NCBI RefSeq assembly: GCF_002224125.1
Contig: NZ_NCSM01000056.1
Span: 62,001-126,000 of the forward strand
Reading direction: 5' to 3'
Origin: Streptomyces sp. NBS 14/10
Lineage (GTDB): Bacteria > Actinomycetota > Actinomycetes > Streptomycetales > Streptomycetaceae
Length of the DNA: 64,000 nt
The position numbers and the translations under genes were made by a program. Numbering within the stretch: position 1 is the first letter of the stretch; the number at the start of each line of letters is the position of its first letter. This document shows positions 26,780 to 34,334 of the stretch, piece after piece. The notes under the pieces are model-generated. The model had not been told where the DNA came from, did no database searches, and saw nothing but the letters and a program-made list of their open reading frames with translations.

Positions 26780-28519
26780 TCAGTTCTGGCCGGCGGACCG
26801 GGAGAAAGTGTTAACAGCGGTGTCGAAATGCTGCTTTCCCTCGGATTTCTTCCCGACCGGCGCGGACACCCATACGTCGTACATCTTGCCCGCCTCGTTC
26901 CAGGTCAGGTCATAGGTCTGACGCGAGCCGCCGTCGTCGGCCGAGCCGTTCCAGATGAACGCCCATAGGGCGGCGGGCTGCCCCTTGCGGTCCGTCTCGA
27001 TGACCTGGCCGCCGCGGTAGCCCGGGTAGTCCTCCGACCCCCTGGCGTCCGCCTCCCGGCTCAGCTGAAGCGGGCCCTTGGGGTCCTGCTCCTGGATGTG
27101 GATCCCGATCCGGAACTCCATGCCGGGCGAGTTGTAGTAGACGCGCGGGGGCTTGACGTCGCGGGAGTACCCCTCGGGTACGGCGATCGTGAAGCCGGCC
27201 GGGTCGTCCACCAGCTCATAGCCGTCCGGGACGGCGGCCTTCGAGGACGTTGGCGACTGCTTGCCCGACGGCGACGGCTTCTTGCCGGGGTCCGTCGGGG
27301 CGGTGGCCGAGGTCTTGTCCCCGCTTCGGCCCTCGTCCGCGGTGCCGCCGTCCTTCCGGTCGAGCGCCAGCACCGCGACCCCGGCGCCGATGCCGGCCAG
27401 CGCGACCACCGCGACGCCGGCCATCAGCGCCTTACGGCGGCGGGGGCCCCGGCCGAGCGGGGCGGGCGCGACGGGGGTGGGGGGCTCCGGAGCCGCCGGG
27501 GCCGCCGCCGGGGTGGCGCCGCCCCCGTACCCGGCGCCCCCGTACCCAGCAGCCCCATATCCGGACGCTTGGCCGGGCGTATGGCCGGACGCATGGCCAG
27601 GCGTCTGGCCGGTCGCCACCGGCACGGCGGGCTGCGTCGGCGTGTACTCCAGGGGGATCTCGGGGGTGTCCCCCGGCGCCAGGCACATCCGCAGCATCCG
27701 CGCCGCCGCGTCCCCGGTCAGCCGTACGTCGGGGTCACGCTGCAACAGCCCCTCGATGACCGGGCCCAGGGCCCCGGCGGCCTCGGGCGCCCGTATCTCG
27801 TCGAACACGACCGCGTGCAGCACACCGCCCAACGAGTCACGGCGGAACGGGGACTCGCCGCTGACCAGCGTGCACAGCAGCACACCCAGCGACCACAGGT
27901 CCGACTCCGGACCGGTGCGGCGCCCCGACATCCGCTCCGGCGCGGTGTATTCGGGCGAGCCCACGAACGTCCCGGTCTCGGTGATCGTCGTGCTCCCGGT
28001 CACCTGCGCGATCCCGAAGTCCGTCAGCACCACCCGCCGGGTGCCCGCCTCCACCAGCACATTGGCGGGCTTGATGTCCCGGTGCAGCACCCCGCTCGCA
28101 TGCGCCACCCGCAACGCGTCCACCAGCGCGACCCCGACCCGCGCCGCCTCACGCGGCCCGACCGCCCCCTCGGCGGCCAACTGGTCGGCGAGCGAGCTGC
28201 CGTCGACCAACTCCATGACGATCCAAGGGCGTCCGTCCTCCTCCACGACATCGTGCAGGACGATCACATTCGGATGCTTGATCTGCGCCACGGTCCGGGC
28301 CTCGCGCAGCGTGCGCTCATGCTGCTGCTGGACGTCGAGGGCCGACATCCCGTCCAACTCCTCGTCGAAGTGCAGCTCCTTGACCGCCACGTCCCGGCCG
28401 AGCAACGTGTCGACGGCCCGCCACACCGTACCCATGCCGCCGCGCCCCAGCCGTGACACCAACTGATAACGCCCGGCCAGCAAGCGATCACTTCCCCCGA
28501 AGCTACCCATGCCCCTCAT
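26780..28519 (-). CDS. Transmembrane Ser/Thr protein kinase
   Basis: Hanks-type kinase of about 579 residues with the domain at the N-terminus: GRGGMGTVWRA, VAVKELHF, HRDIKPANVLV, DFGIAQVTG, APERMSG. A linker holds G-Y-G-A repeats and a QTPGHASGHTPGQASG tract, followed by one transmembrane helix (ALMAGVAVVALAGIGAGVAV). The extracytoplasmic domain, of about 140 residues, starts PDGYELVDDPAGFTIAVPEG and resembles the same region of the two other full-length kinases here. ATG at 28519 with GGGGGAG 9 nt upstream is preferred. Tandem with the kinase downstream suggests duplication. Confidence 0.92.
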   Translation of the reverse strand: MRGMGSFGGSDRLLAGRYQLVSRLGRGGMGTVWRAVDTLLGRDVAVKELHFDEELDGMSALDVQQQHERTLREARTVAQIKHPNVIVLHDVVEEDGRPWIVMELVDGSSLADQLAAEGAVGPREAARVGVALVDALRVAHASGVLHRDIKPANVLVEAGTRRVVLTDFGIAQVTGSTTITETGTFVGSPEYTAPERMSGRRTGPESDLWSLGVLLCTLVSGESPFRRDSLGGVLHAVVFDEIRAPEAAGALGPVIEGLLQRDPDVRLTGDAAARMLRMCLAPGDTPEIPLEYTPTQPAVPVATGQTPGHASGHTPGQASGYGAAGYGGAGYGGGATPAAAPAAPEPPTPVAPAPLGRGPRRRKALMAGVAVVALAGIGAGVAVLALDRKDGGTADEGRSGDKTSATAPTDPGKKPSPSGKQSPTSSKAAVPDGYELVDDPAGFTIAVPEGYSRDVKPPRVYYNSPGMEFRIGIHIQEQDPKGPLQLSREADARGSEDYPGYRGGQVIETDRKGQPAALWAFIWNGSADDGGSRQTYDLTWNEAGKMYDVWVSAPVGKKSEGKQHFDTAVNTFSRSAGQN

Positions 28520-28592
28520 CTTGCCGCACTCCCCCGACGCCCTCCGCCCTCGACCCCGGCGACGCCCGCCCGCACTGTGGTCAACTTCCCCT

Positions 28593-29060
28593 ATGGAGGC
28601 AGTTCTGGCGAGTTTCATAGCCGTGCTCGGCACGGTGTTGGGTTCCGGTGTCACCTACGTCTTCCAGCGGCGGACCACCGAACGCGGCGAGCACTTCGCC
28701 CGGGCGGAGAAGCTGCGGCAGGAACGCATCGACGCGTACTGCGCATACGCGGGGGCGCTGCTCAACTACCGCCGGGTGCTGGTCCAGTGGTGGTTCGTCA
28801 CCCACGAGAACCGCCCCGACGAGGACACCCCGGAGCTGCAGGAGCACGTCTACGAATTGCGGTACGCGGCGCAGGAGGCGATGTTCCGCGTGCAGATGAT
28901 CTCGGACGACCCCGCGCTCGTGGAACTCTCCGAGCGGATCTTGGAGTACGTCACCGAGCTGCACCGGGCCGAGGACCGCGACCGGCTGAACGACATCCGC
29001 GAGCGGTCCCGGCAGAGCGTCCGCGACTTCATCGCCGCCGCGACACCGCACGTTCGCTGA
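28593..29060 (+). CDS. Small membrane-anchored coiled-coil protein, unknown function
   Basis: Protein of 155 residues. One N-terminal helix (MEAVLASFIAVLGTVLGSGV) anchors or secretes it; the remainder is charged and helical (RRTTERGEHFARAEKLRQER, ELHRAEDRDRLNDIRERSRQ). I recognise no family. Similar short proteins are common in Streptomyces genomes. It is divergent from the Ser/Thr kinase at 26780-28519 with only 73 bp between, so the two may share a control region. Confidence 0.75.
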   Translation: MEAVLASFIAVLGTVLGSGVTYVFQRRTTERGEHFARAEKLRQERIDAYCAYAGALLNYRRVLVQWWFVTHENRPDEDTPELQEHVYELRYAAQEAMFRVQMISDDPALVELSERILEYVTELHRAEDRDRLNDIRERSRQSVRDFIAAATPHVR

Positions 29061-29089
29061 CTCGTCCCGGCCCCTCCCTCACCCGTCCA

Positions 29090-29842
29090 TCAGCGGTCCG
29101 AACGTGGCTCGGTGGTGTCGCCTGAGGTCGTTTCGGCTTTGGTGTAAAGGACTTCGCGGGCCTGCTCCGCGGCGCGGATGAGGCTTTCGGAGACGAAGTC
29201 GAGGAAGCGGGCAGCACTTTCGAGGCGGGCGGCGGCCGGGGTGCCGGCGCCGAGGACGCCGGCGCCCTGCCGCGCGACCTCGACGAACCGGTCGTTGTCC
29301 CGGGCGCTGCGGATCATCGACTGGTACCAGAGGTCGTTGTCGACGATGTAGCGCTCGCGGCGGCGCTCGTCGCGTTCCCGGCGGACAAGCTCCAGGCCCT
29401 CGAGGAACGCGATCGCTTTGGAAATGGACGGCGGGCTGACCTGGAGGCGCTGGGCGAGTTCGGACGCGGTGAGGCTGCCCGCGTCGGTGGTGTAGAGGCA
29501 GGCCATCACTCGGGCCATCATCTTGGGCAGGCCCGACTGCATGAGGATGGTGGTGAGCAACTCCTCGTACTCGCGCACGGCCTCGGCGTCGCGGCCATGC
29601 GGCTGAGGGACCGACTCCGCCCCTCGGGAGGAGGCGGGCCTGCGCCGGTGAGCGCGGCGTTCGGTGGCGCGGTGAGCCAGGTCGGCGCGGTAGGCGGTGG
29701 GGCCGCCGTTGCGCATCACCTCACGCGTGATCGTTGAGGTCGGACGTTCGAGGCGTCGGGCGATCTCGGCGTACGGGAGGCTGTCGGCCAGCCCCAGCGC
29801 GATCTGCTGGCGTTCCTGCTGGGTGAGTCTGCCTCCTGGCAT
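29090..29842 (-). CDS. Two-headed regulator: IS30-type HTH_38 plus MarR/GbsR winged helix
   Basis: Regulator of 250 residues carrying two DNA-binding modules. Residues 1-60 match the HTH_38 domain of IS30-family transposases: LTQQERQQIALGLADSL, then YAEIARRLERPTSTITREV and NGGPTAYRA. After a linker, residues 95-190 form a MarR/GbsR-like winged helix: SLTASELAQRLQVSPPSISK and AIAFLEGLELVRRERDERR. ATG at 29842 is chosen because AAGGAGA lies 6-7 nt upstream. It is divergent from the DUF4097-ABC operon, and its own promoter (29886-29915) overlaps a 12-bp palindrome, suggesting autoregulation. Confidence 0.88.
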   Translation of the reverse strand: MPGGRLTQQERQQIALGLADSLPYAEIARRLERPTSTITREVMRNGGPTAYRADLAHRATERRAHRRRPASSRGAESVPQPHGRDAEAVREYEELLTTILMQSGLPKMMARVMACLYTTDAGSLTASELAQRLQVSPPSISKAIAFLEGLELVRRERDERRRERYIVDNDLWYQSMIRSARDNDRFVEVARQGAGVLGAGTPAAARLESAARFLDFVSESLIRAAEQAREVLYTKAETTSGDTTEPRSDR

Positions 29843-29885
29843 CGCGATCTCCTTGGTGATCCTTCGCGGTGGTCCCTGGCCCCCC

Positions 29886-29915
29886 ACCGTAGCGTTCCTT
29901 TCTTACTCATTGCAA
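29886..29915 (-). promoter_or_regulatory. Promoter of the HTH_38-MarR gene
   Basis: On the minus strand TTGCAA (29915-29910) and TACGGT (29891-29886) are 18 bp apart, about 45 bp before the ATG. The -35 lies inside the perfect palindrome TCATTGCAATGA (29907-29918). Confidence 0.5.
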
Positions 29916-30032
29916 TGATCGAGGCAGTCGTCGTTGCGTTATCTGCCAGGCCGTTGCAACAGTTTCATGGCCTCCACCTGCGCAAATACTCAACCTTCGC
30001 AACAAGTACGTTGCCACTATCTGGAAAGCAAC
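29907..30032. promoter_or_regulatory. Cluster of GTTGC/GCAAC operator boxes
   Basis: In the divergent gap lie TCATTGCAATGA (29907-29918), GTTGC (29933-29937), the palindrome GTTGCAAC (29953-29960), GCAAC (29999-30003) facing GTTGC (30010-30014), and GCAAC (30028-30032). The stretch is AT-rich and the boxes overlap the -35 elements of both divergent promoters. They are strong candidates for binding sites of the adjacent regulator. Confidence 0.6.
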
Positions 30033-30039
30033 GTAGCGT
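30011..30039 (+). promoter_or_regulatory. Promoter of the DUF4097-ABC operon
   Basis: TTGCCA (30011-30016) and TAGCGT (30034-30039) are spaced by 17 bp, 40 bp before the ATG at 30080, which has CAGGAG upstream. The -35 overlaps a GTTGC box. Confidence 0.5.
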
Positions 30040-30079
30040 TTCCGGTGTCAGAAACAACGAGCGACAGCAGGAGAGCACG

Positions 30080-30745
30080 ATGCAGAAGTTCGACACCCCC
30101 GCCCCGATCGCCGCCGTCCTGGACATCCCCGCCGGACGTATCCAGTTCATCGCCGCCGACCGCGCCGACACCACCGTCGAGGTCCTGCCCGCCAACCCCG
30201 CCAAGAGCCGCGACGTCCAGACCGCCGAGCAGACCACCGTCACCTACGCCGACGGCGTCCTGCGGATCCACACCCCCGAGCCCAAGAACCAGCTCCTCGC
30301 CCCTTCCGGATCCCTGGAGGTCACCGTCAAGCTGCCCGCCGGCTCCCGTATCGAGGCCAAGACCGCCAGCTCCGAGCTCCGCGGCGTCGGCCGCCTCGGC
30401 GACATCGCCTTCGAAGGCGCGTACCGCCAGATCAAGATCGACGAGGCCGCGGGCGTCCGCCTCACCGCGATCGACGGCGATGTCGAGATCGGCCGGCTCA
30501 ACGGCCCCGCGGAGATCAGCACCACAAGGGGCGACATCCAGATCACCGAGGCCGTGCGCGGCACGGTCGTGCTGCGCACCCAGTCCGGCGACATCACGGT
30601 CGGCGCCGCCACCGGCGTCTCGGCCGCCCTGGACGCCGACACCGCCTACGGCCGCGTCAGCAACGCCCTCAAGAACGATGGCACCGCCGAACTCGACATC
30701 CGCGCCACCACCTCGCACGGCGACATCACCGCCCGCAGCCTGTAA
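30080..30745 (+). CDS. DUF4097-family beta-strand repeat protein
   Basis: Protein of 221 residues with no signal peptide or membrane helix. It consists of repeating short beta strands typical of DUF4097/DUF4098 (LTAIDGDVEIGRL, ISTTRGDIQITEA, LRTQSGDITVGAA, ATTSHGDITARSL), which fold as a right-handed beta helix. The role of this family is not settled; genes are often next to ABC exporters or anti-sigma factors. It is the first gene of an operon with a DrrAB-like exporter, starting 32 bp before the ATPase gene. Confidence 0.87.
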   Translation: MQKFDTPAPIAAVLDIPAGRIQFIAADRADTTVEVLPANPAKSRDVQTAEQTTVTYADGVLRIHTPEPKNQLLAPSGSLEVTVKLPAGSRIEAKTASSELRGVGRLGDIAFEGAYRQIKIDEAAGVRLTAIDGDVEIGRLNGPAEISTTRGDIQITEAVRGTVVLRTQSGDITVGAATGVSAALDADTAYGRVSNALKNDGTAELDIRATTSHGDITARSL

Positions 30746-30777
30746 AACCCGCAGCCCGCCAAAAGGAGCACTCCCTC

Positions 30778-31740
30778 ATGACCGACTTGGCCATCGCGGC
30801 GACCGGGCTGCGCAAGTCCTACGGCGACAAGACCGTCCTCGACGGCATCGCCCTGGCCGTCCCGGCCGGCTCGGTGTTCGCGCTGCTCGGCCCGAACGGC
30901 GCCGGCAAGACCACCGCCGTGAAGATCCTGTCCACCCTCATCTCCCCCGACCCCGCCAGTGGCCAGATCCGTGTCGCGGGCCACGACATCGCCTCCGACC
31001 CGCAGGCCGTGCGTGCCGCTATCGGGGTCACCGGGCAGTTCTCCGCCGTCGACGGCCTGATCACCGGCGAGGAGAACATGCTCCTCATGGCAGACCTGCA
31101 CCACCTCCCCAAACGCGAAGGACGGCAGGTCACCGCCGAACTGCTGGAGCGCTTCGACCTCACCGACGCGGCGAAGAAGCCCGCCTCCACCTACTCCGGT
31201 GGCATGAAGCGCCGCCTGGACATCGCCATGACCCTGGTCGGCAACCCACGCATCATCTTCCTCGACGAACCCACCACCGGCCTCGACCCGCGCTCCCGGC
31301 ACAACATGTGGCAGATCATCCGCGAACTCGTCACCGGCGGCGTCACCGTCTTCCTCACCACCCAATACCTGGAGGAAGCCGACGAACTCGCCGACCGCAT
31401 CGCCCTGCTCAACAACGGCAAAATCGCAGCCGAAGGCACCGCAGACGAGCTGAAGCGGCTGATCCCCGGCGGGCACATACAACTCCGCTTCACCGACCCC
31501 GCCGCCTACCAGTCCGCTGCTCTCGCGCTACGGGAGGTCACCCGCGACGACGAGGCCCTGTCGCTGCAGATCCCCAGCGACGGCAGCCAGCGCGAACTGC
31601 GCTCCATCCTCGACCGGCTCGACACCGCCGGCATCGAAGCCGACGAACTCACCGTCCACACCCCCGACCTCGACGACGTCTTCTTCGCCCTCACCAGCAG
31701 CACCAGCGTCCCCAACCAGCCCAAGGAGACTGTCCGATGA
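30778..31740 (+). CDS. ABC transporter ATP-binding subunit (DrrA-like)
   Basis: ATPase of 320 residues of the daunorubicin-resistance type. Walker A is GPNGAGKTT (about 39-47), the signature is TYSGGMKRRLDIAM, and Walker B with catalytic glutamate is IIFLDEPTTGLD, followed by the switch TTQYLEEAD. The C-terminal extension, DELTVHTPDLDDVFFALTSS, is the DrrA-specific region. It should energise the adjacent permease to export a hydrophobic compound or drug. The stop overlaps the permease start (ATGA). Confidence 0.93.
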   Translation: MTDLAIAATGLRKSYGDKTVLDGIALAVPAGSVFALLGPNGAGKTTAVKILSTLISPDPASGQIRVAGHDIASDPQAVRAAIGVTGQFSAVDGLITGEENMLLMADLHHLPKREGRQVTAELLERFDLTDAAKKPASTYSGGMKRRLDIAMTLVGNPRIIFLDEPTTGLDPRSRHNMWQIIRELVTGGVTVFLTTQYLEEADELADRIALLNNGKIAAEGTADELKRLIPGGHIQLRFTDPAAYQSAALALREVTRDDEALSLQIPSDGSQRELRSILDRLDTAGIEADELTVHTPDLDDVFFALTSSTSVPNQPKETVR

Positions 31741-32528
31741 GCTCGCTGTCCCTCGCCGTACGCGACTCCGCCACGATGCTGCGCCGCAACCTCCTGCACG
31801 CCCGGCGCTACCCGTCGCTCACCCTGAACCTGCTGCTCACCCCGATCATGCTGCTCCTGCTGTTCGTCTACATCTTCGGCGACACCATGAGCGCGGGCAT
31901 CGGCGGCGGAGGCGCCAGCCGCACCGACTACATCAGATACCTCGTCCCTGGCCTGCTCCTGATGACCATCGGCAGCACCACCATCGGCACCGCGGTCTCC
32001 GTCTCCAACGACATGACCGAGGGCATCATCGCCCGCTTCCGCACCATGGCCATCCACCGCGGCTCCGTGCTCATCGGACACGTCATAGGCAGTGTGCTGC
32101 AGGCGGTCATCAGCGTCGTCCTCGTCGGCGCCGTCGGCGTGGCCATCGGCTTCCGCTCCACGGATGCCACGGCCCTGGAGTGGCTGGCGGCGTTCGGGCT
32201 GCTCGCGCTGTTCGCCCTGGCACTCACCTGGATCGCCGTCGGAATGGGCATGGTCAGCCCCAGCGCGGAAGCCGCCAGCAACAACGCCATGCCGCTGATC
32301 TTCCTGCCGCTGATCTCCAGCACCTTCGTCCCGGTCGACGCCATGCCCGGCTGGTTCCAGCCGATCGCCGAATACCAGCCCTTCACCCCGACCATCGAGA
32401 CCGTGCGCGGGCTGCTGCTCGGCACCGACATCGGCAACAACTGGTGGATCAGCATCGCCTGGTGCCTCGGCCTGACAGCCCTCGGCTACCGCTGGTCCAA
32501 GGCGGTGTTCAACCGCGACCCGAAGTAG
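31737..32528 (+). CDS. ABC-2 transporter permease (DrrB-like)
   Basis: Integral membrane subunit of 263 residues with six predicted helices. The ABC-2 signature region includes LVPGLLLMTIGSTTIGTAVS, EGIIARFRTMAIHRGSVLIG and FLPLISSTFVPVDAMPGWFQ. It partners the DrrA-like ATPase by translational coupling at 31737. Export of an antibiotic-like molecule under control of the HTH_38-MarR regulator is inferred. Confidence 0.92.
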   Translation: MSSLSLAVRDSATMLRRNLLHARRYPSLTLNLLLTPIMLLLLFVYIFGDTMSAGIGGGGASRTDYIRYLVPGLLLMTIGSTTIGTAVSVSNDMTEGIIARFRTMAIHRGSVLIGHVIGSVLQAVISVVLVGAVGVAIGFRSTDATALEWLAAFGLLALFALALTWIAVGMGMVSPSAEAASNNAMPLIFLPLISSTFVPVDAMPGWFQPIAEYQPFTPTIETVRGLLLGTDIGNNWWISIAWCLGLTALGYRWSKAVFNRDPK

Positions 32529-32604
32529 GCGACATGAGCGCGCGGACTTTCTCCCGCAGCTCGTCCCCCCACCCGAGGGCGGCGTACACCGACACCACGT
32601 CGGC

Positions 32605-32874
32605 TTACGCCGCCCCGTTCGTGTTCAAGGCAGCGGTGGCGTAGCCGAGGAAGTCGCGCCAGGCAGTGGCGGTGAAGTGGAGGCGGGGGCCGTCGGGGTT
32701 CTTGGAGTCGCGGACGGCTATGCCACGGCTGATCTCGGCGCACTCGACGCAATCACCACCCTGGCCGCTGCTGTAGCTGGACTTCGACCAGGTGGCATCG
32801 CCGAGGGGGGCGCACTCGACGCAATCACCACCCTGGCTGCTGCTGTAACTGGACTTGCGCCACGTGCTGGTCAT
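32605..32874 (-). CDS. DUF397 protein with internal tandem duplication
   Basis: Small protein of 89 residues. It carries the DUF397 core TWRKSSYSSSQGGDCVECA twice in tandem: the second copy begins TWSKSSYSSGQGGDCVECA, 24 residues on. It then continues with IAVRDSKNPDGPRLHFT and WRDFLGYA. DUF397 proteins work with WhiJ-type XRE regulators in Streptomyces development and may act like antitoxin or co-regulator partners. Its ATG at 32874 overlaps the stop of the XRE gene (ATGA), so the two are coupled. The duplication is a near-identical 72-bp repeat. Confidence 0.9.
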   Translation of the reverse strand: MTSTWRKSSYSSSQGGDCVECAPLGDATWSKSSYSSGQGGDCVECAEISRGIAVRDSKNPDGPRLHFTATAWRDFLGYATAALNTNGAA

Positions 32875-33680
32875 AGCTCCTCCAGGAGTGAGGCGATCAG
32901 CTTCCACGAGTCCTCCGCCGAGAGCGCGGCGGTGCGCAGAAGATCGTAACGGAATCCCGCCCGCTCGAACTCCTCCGGATGCGCAAGGACTTGGGCGGTA
33001 CCCACACCTTCGCTGTACACCAGGTCCGCGCCTTCGTCCATGCTCAGGAGGTTGAACGAGCCGTCCAGCGAGGCCGGAAAGCCCGCACGGAACGGGAGGA
33101 TCTGGATCACCATCTTCGGGTCATAGCGGTAGTCCAACAAACGCTGGAGTTGCACCCGCATGGCTTCGTCGTCCTCGGGGCGTCGGCGCAGCACCGCCTC
33201 GTCCAGCACCGCCCAGATCTTGGGTGCCTCCGGCCGCTGGAGGATGCGCTGCCGCTCCATCCGGGCCGCCACCATGGCATCCAGATCCTCGTGGCGGCTC
33301 GTACACATCACCGCGCGGGCGTAGTCCTCGGTCTGCAACAGGCCGTAAATGGTCTGCGCCTGGTACGTACGGATCGCCCTGGCTCCCGCCTCGAAGTCCA
33401 CGTAGTGGCGAAACGAATGCGGCAACACGAACCGGCTCACCAGCGGCCACAGCCGCACGAAGAACCCACCCGTCCCGAACACTTCGTCACAGCGCTCCGC
33501 GAACTCCAGCGTCGGATACCGCTTCGCCGCCTCGATGTACCCGACAAGCGCGCCCGAGCAGTACAGCACCTTGCCAAGGTCCTGCTGCGACATGCCCGCC
33601 TTCTCGCGCTCCAGCCGCACCTCCGAGCCGAAGAAGGCCAGCGGGGACCGGGACGGGTCGAGGTCGTTGGGATTTGGCAC
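32871..33680 (-). CDS. WhiJ-type XRE regulator (HTH plus DUF5753)
   Basis: Regulator of 269 residues. The XRE helix-turn-helix covers about 13-70: GSEVRLEREKAGMSQQDLGK, VLYCSGALVGYIEAAKRYPT. The remaining 190 residues are a DUF5753 domain (AIRTYQAQTIYGLLQTEDYA, RQRILQRPEAPKIWAVLDEA). Such genes with an adjacent DUF397 gene and an anti-sigma-like ATPase form the whiJ/abaA-like paralogous sets of Streptomyces that affect development and antibiotics. GTG at 33680 with GAGGGGG 5 nt upstream is preferred to TTG at 33698. Confidence 0.92.
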   Translation of the reverse strand: MPNPNDLDPSRSPLAFFGSEVRLEREKAGMSQQDLGKVLYCSGALVGYIEAAKRYPTLEFAERCDEVFGTGGFFVRLWPLVSRFVLPHSFRHYVDFEAGARAIRTYQAQTIYGLLQTEDYARAVMCTSRHEDLDAMVAARMERQRILQRPEAPKIWAVLDEAVLRRRPEDDEAMRVQLQRLLDYRYDPKMVIQILPFRAGFPASLDGSFNLLSMDEGADLVYSEGVGTAQVLAHPEEFERAGFRYDLLRTAALSAEDSWKLIASLLEEL

Positions 33681-33761
33681 GGCTACCCCCTCACACAACA
33701 GTCGCTGCGGTCAGCGACCGAGTCATTGCCGAGCGTAATCGAGGCCACCGACATTGGACTC

Positions 33762-34178
33762 GTGAATGACGCAAATGACCCTGGACTCCACATCAGCCGC
33801 ATGCCTCTCCCTCACGCGCCCAAGGCAGCGGGCACCGCCCGGCGCCATGTCCGCGACGTCCTTGACGCGTGGTGCGTGGACGGCGAGTTGACCGAGTGCA
33901 TCGAGGTGGTGGCCAGCGAGCTCGTCAGCAACGCGGTGCGGCACGCCGGGCATGCTGATGGCGTGATCGCGCTGACGATGCTGCGCAGTGCGAAGCGACT
34001 ACGGCTGGAAGTGGACGACCCGGACCGTCGGCCGCCGGTCTGGCCCGCCGGGCCCGTGCCCGACAGCCGGGAGCGGGGGCGGGGACTGGTGATCGTGGCG
34101 GCGCTCAGCAAGGACTGGGGACATCACGCCCGGCCGCTGCGCGGAAAGGTGGTGTGGGCCGACTTCGCCGTGCCGTAA
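33762..34178 (+). CDS. Anti-sigma-factor-like ATP-binding protein (HATPase_c)
   Basis: Small GHKL-ATPase of about 125-138 residues, like SpoIIAB/RsbW relatives. The N-box is ELVSNAVRHAG, followed by LRLEVDDPDRRPP and the G-box RGRGLVIVAALSKDWG. It probably belongs functionally with the divergent WhiJ-type XRE and DUF397 pair, a combination repeated many times in Streptomyces. The start is uncertain: GTG at 33762, or ATG at 33801 giving MPLPHAPKAAG; neither has a strong ribosome-binding site. Confidence 0.85.
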   Translation: MNDANDPGLHISRMPLPHAPKAAGTARRHVRDVLDAWCVDGELTECIEVVASELVSNAVRHAGHADGVIALTMLRSAKRLRLEVDDPDRRPPVWPAGPVPDSRERGRGLVIVAALSKDWGHHARPLRGKVVWADFAVP

Positions 34179-34204
34179 GGCTCACTCGGCCCCTCAACCC
34201 ACCA

Positions 34205-34262
34205 CCTCTAAAAGAATCGCTTGCTCTATTACTTGCTCTGCATCAAGCAGCTTTTTTAGAGG
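34205..34262 (+). terminator. AT-rich nested hairpin element
   Basis: CCTCTAAAA (34205-34213) pairs with TTTTAGAGG (34254-34262). Inside the 40-base loop GCTTG (34219-34223) pairs with CAAGC (34244-34248), and CTTGCTCT occurs twice. It begins 27 bp after the ATPase stop and ends 72 bp before the next start. Its GC content is far below the surroundings. It may be a terminator with a 6-T run or a structured leader or small RNA. Confidence 0.5.
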
Positions 34263-34334
34263 GGTGGGGGGAGGGGCTATGAAGGAGCCGTACCTGCCAG
34301 GAGATGACAGGTATGCCCCCTACGGTCAGCCCCC

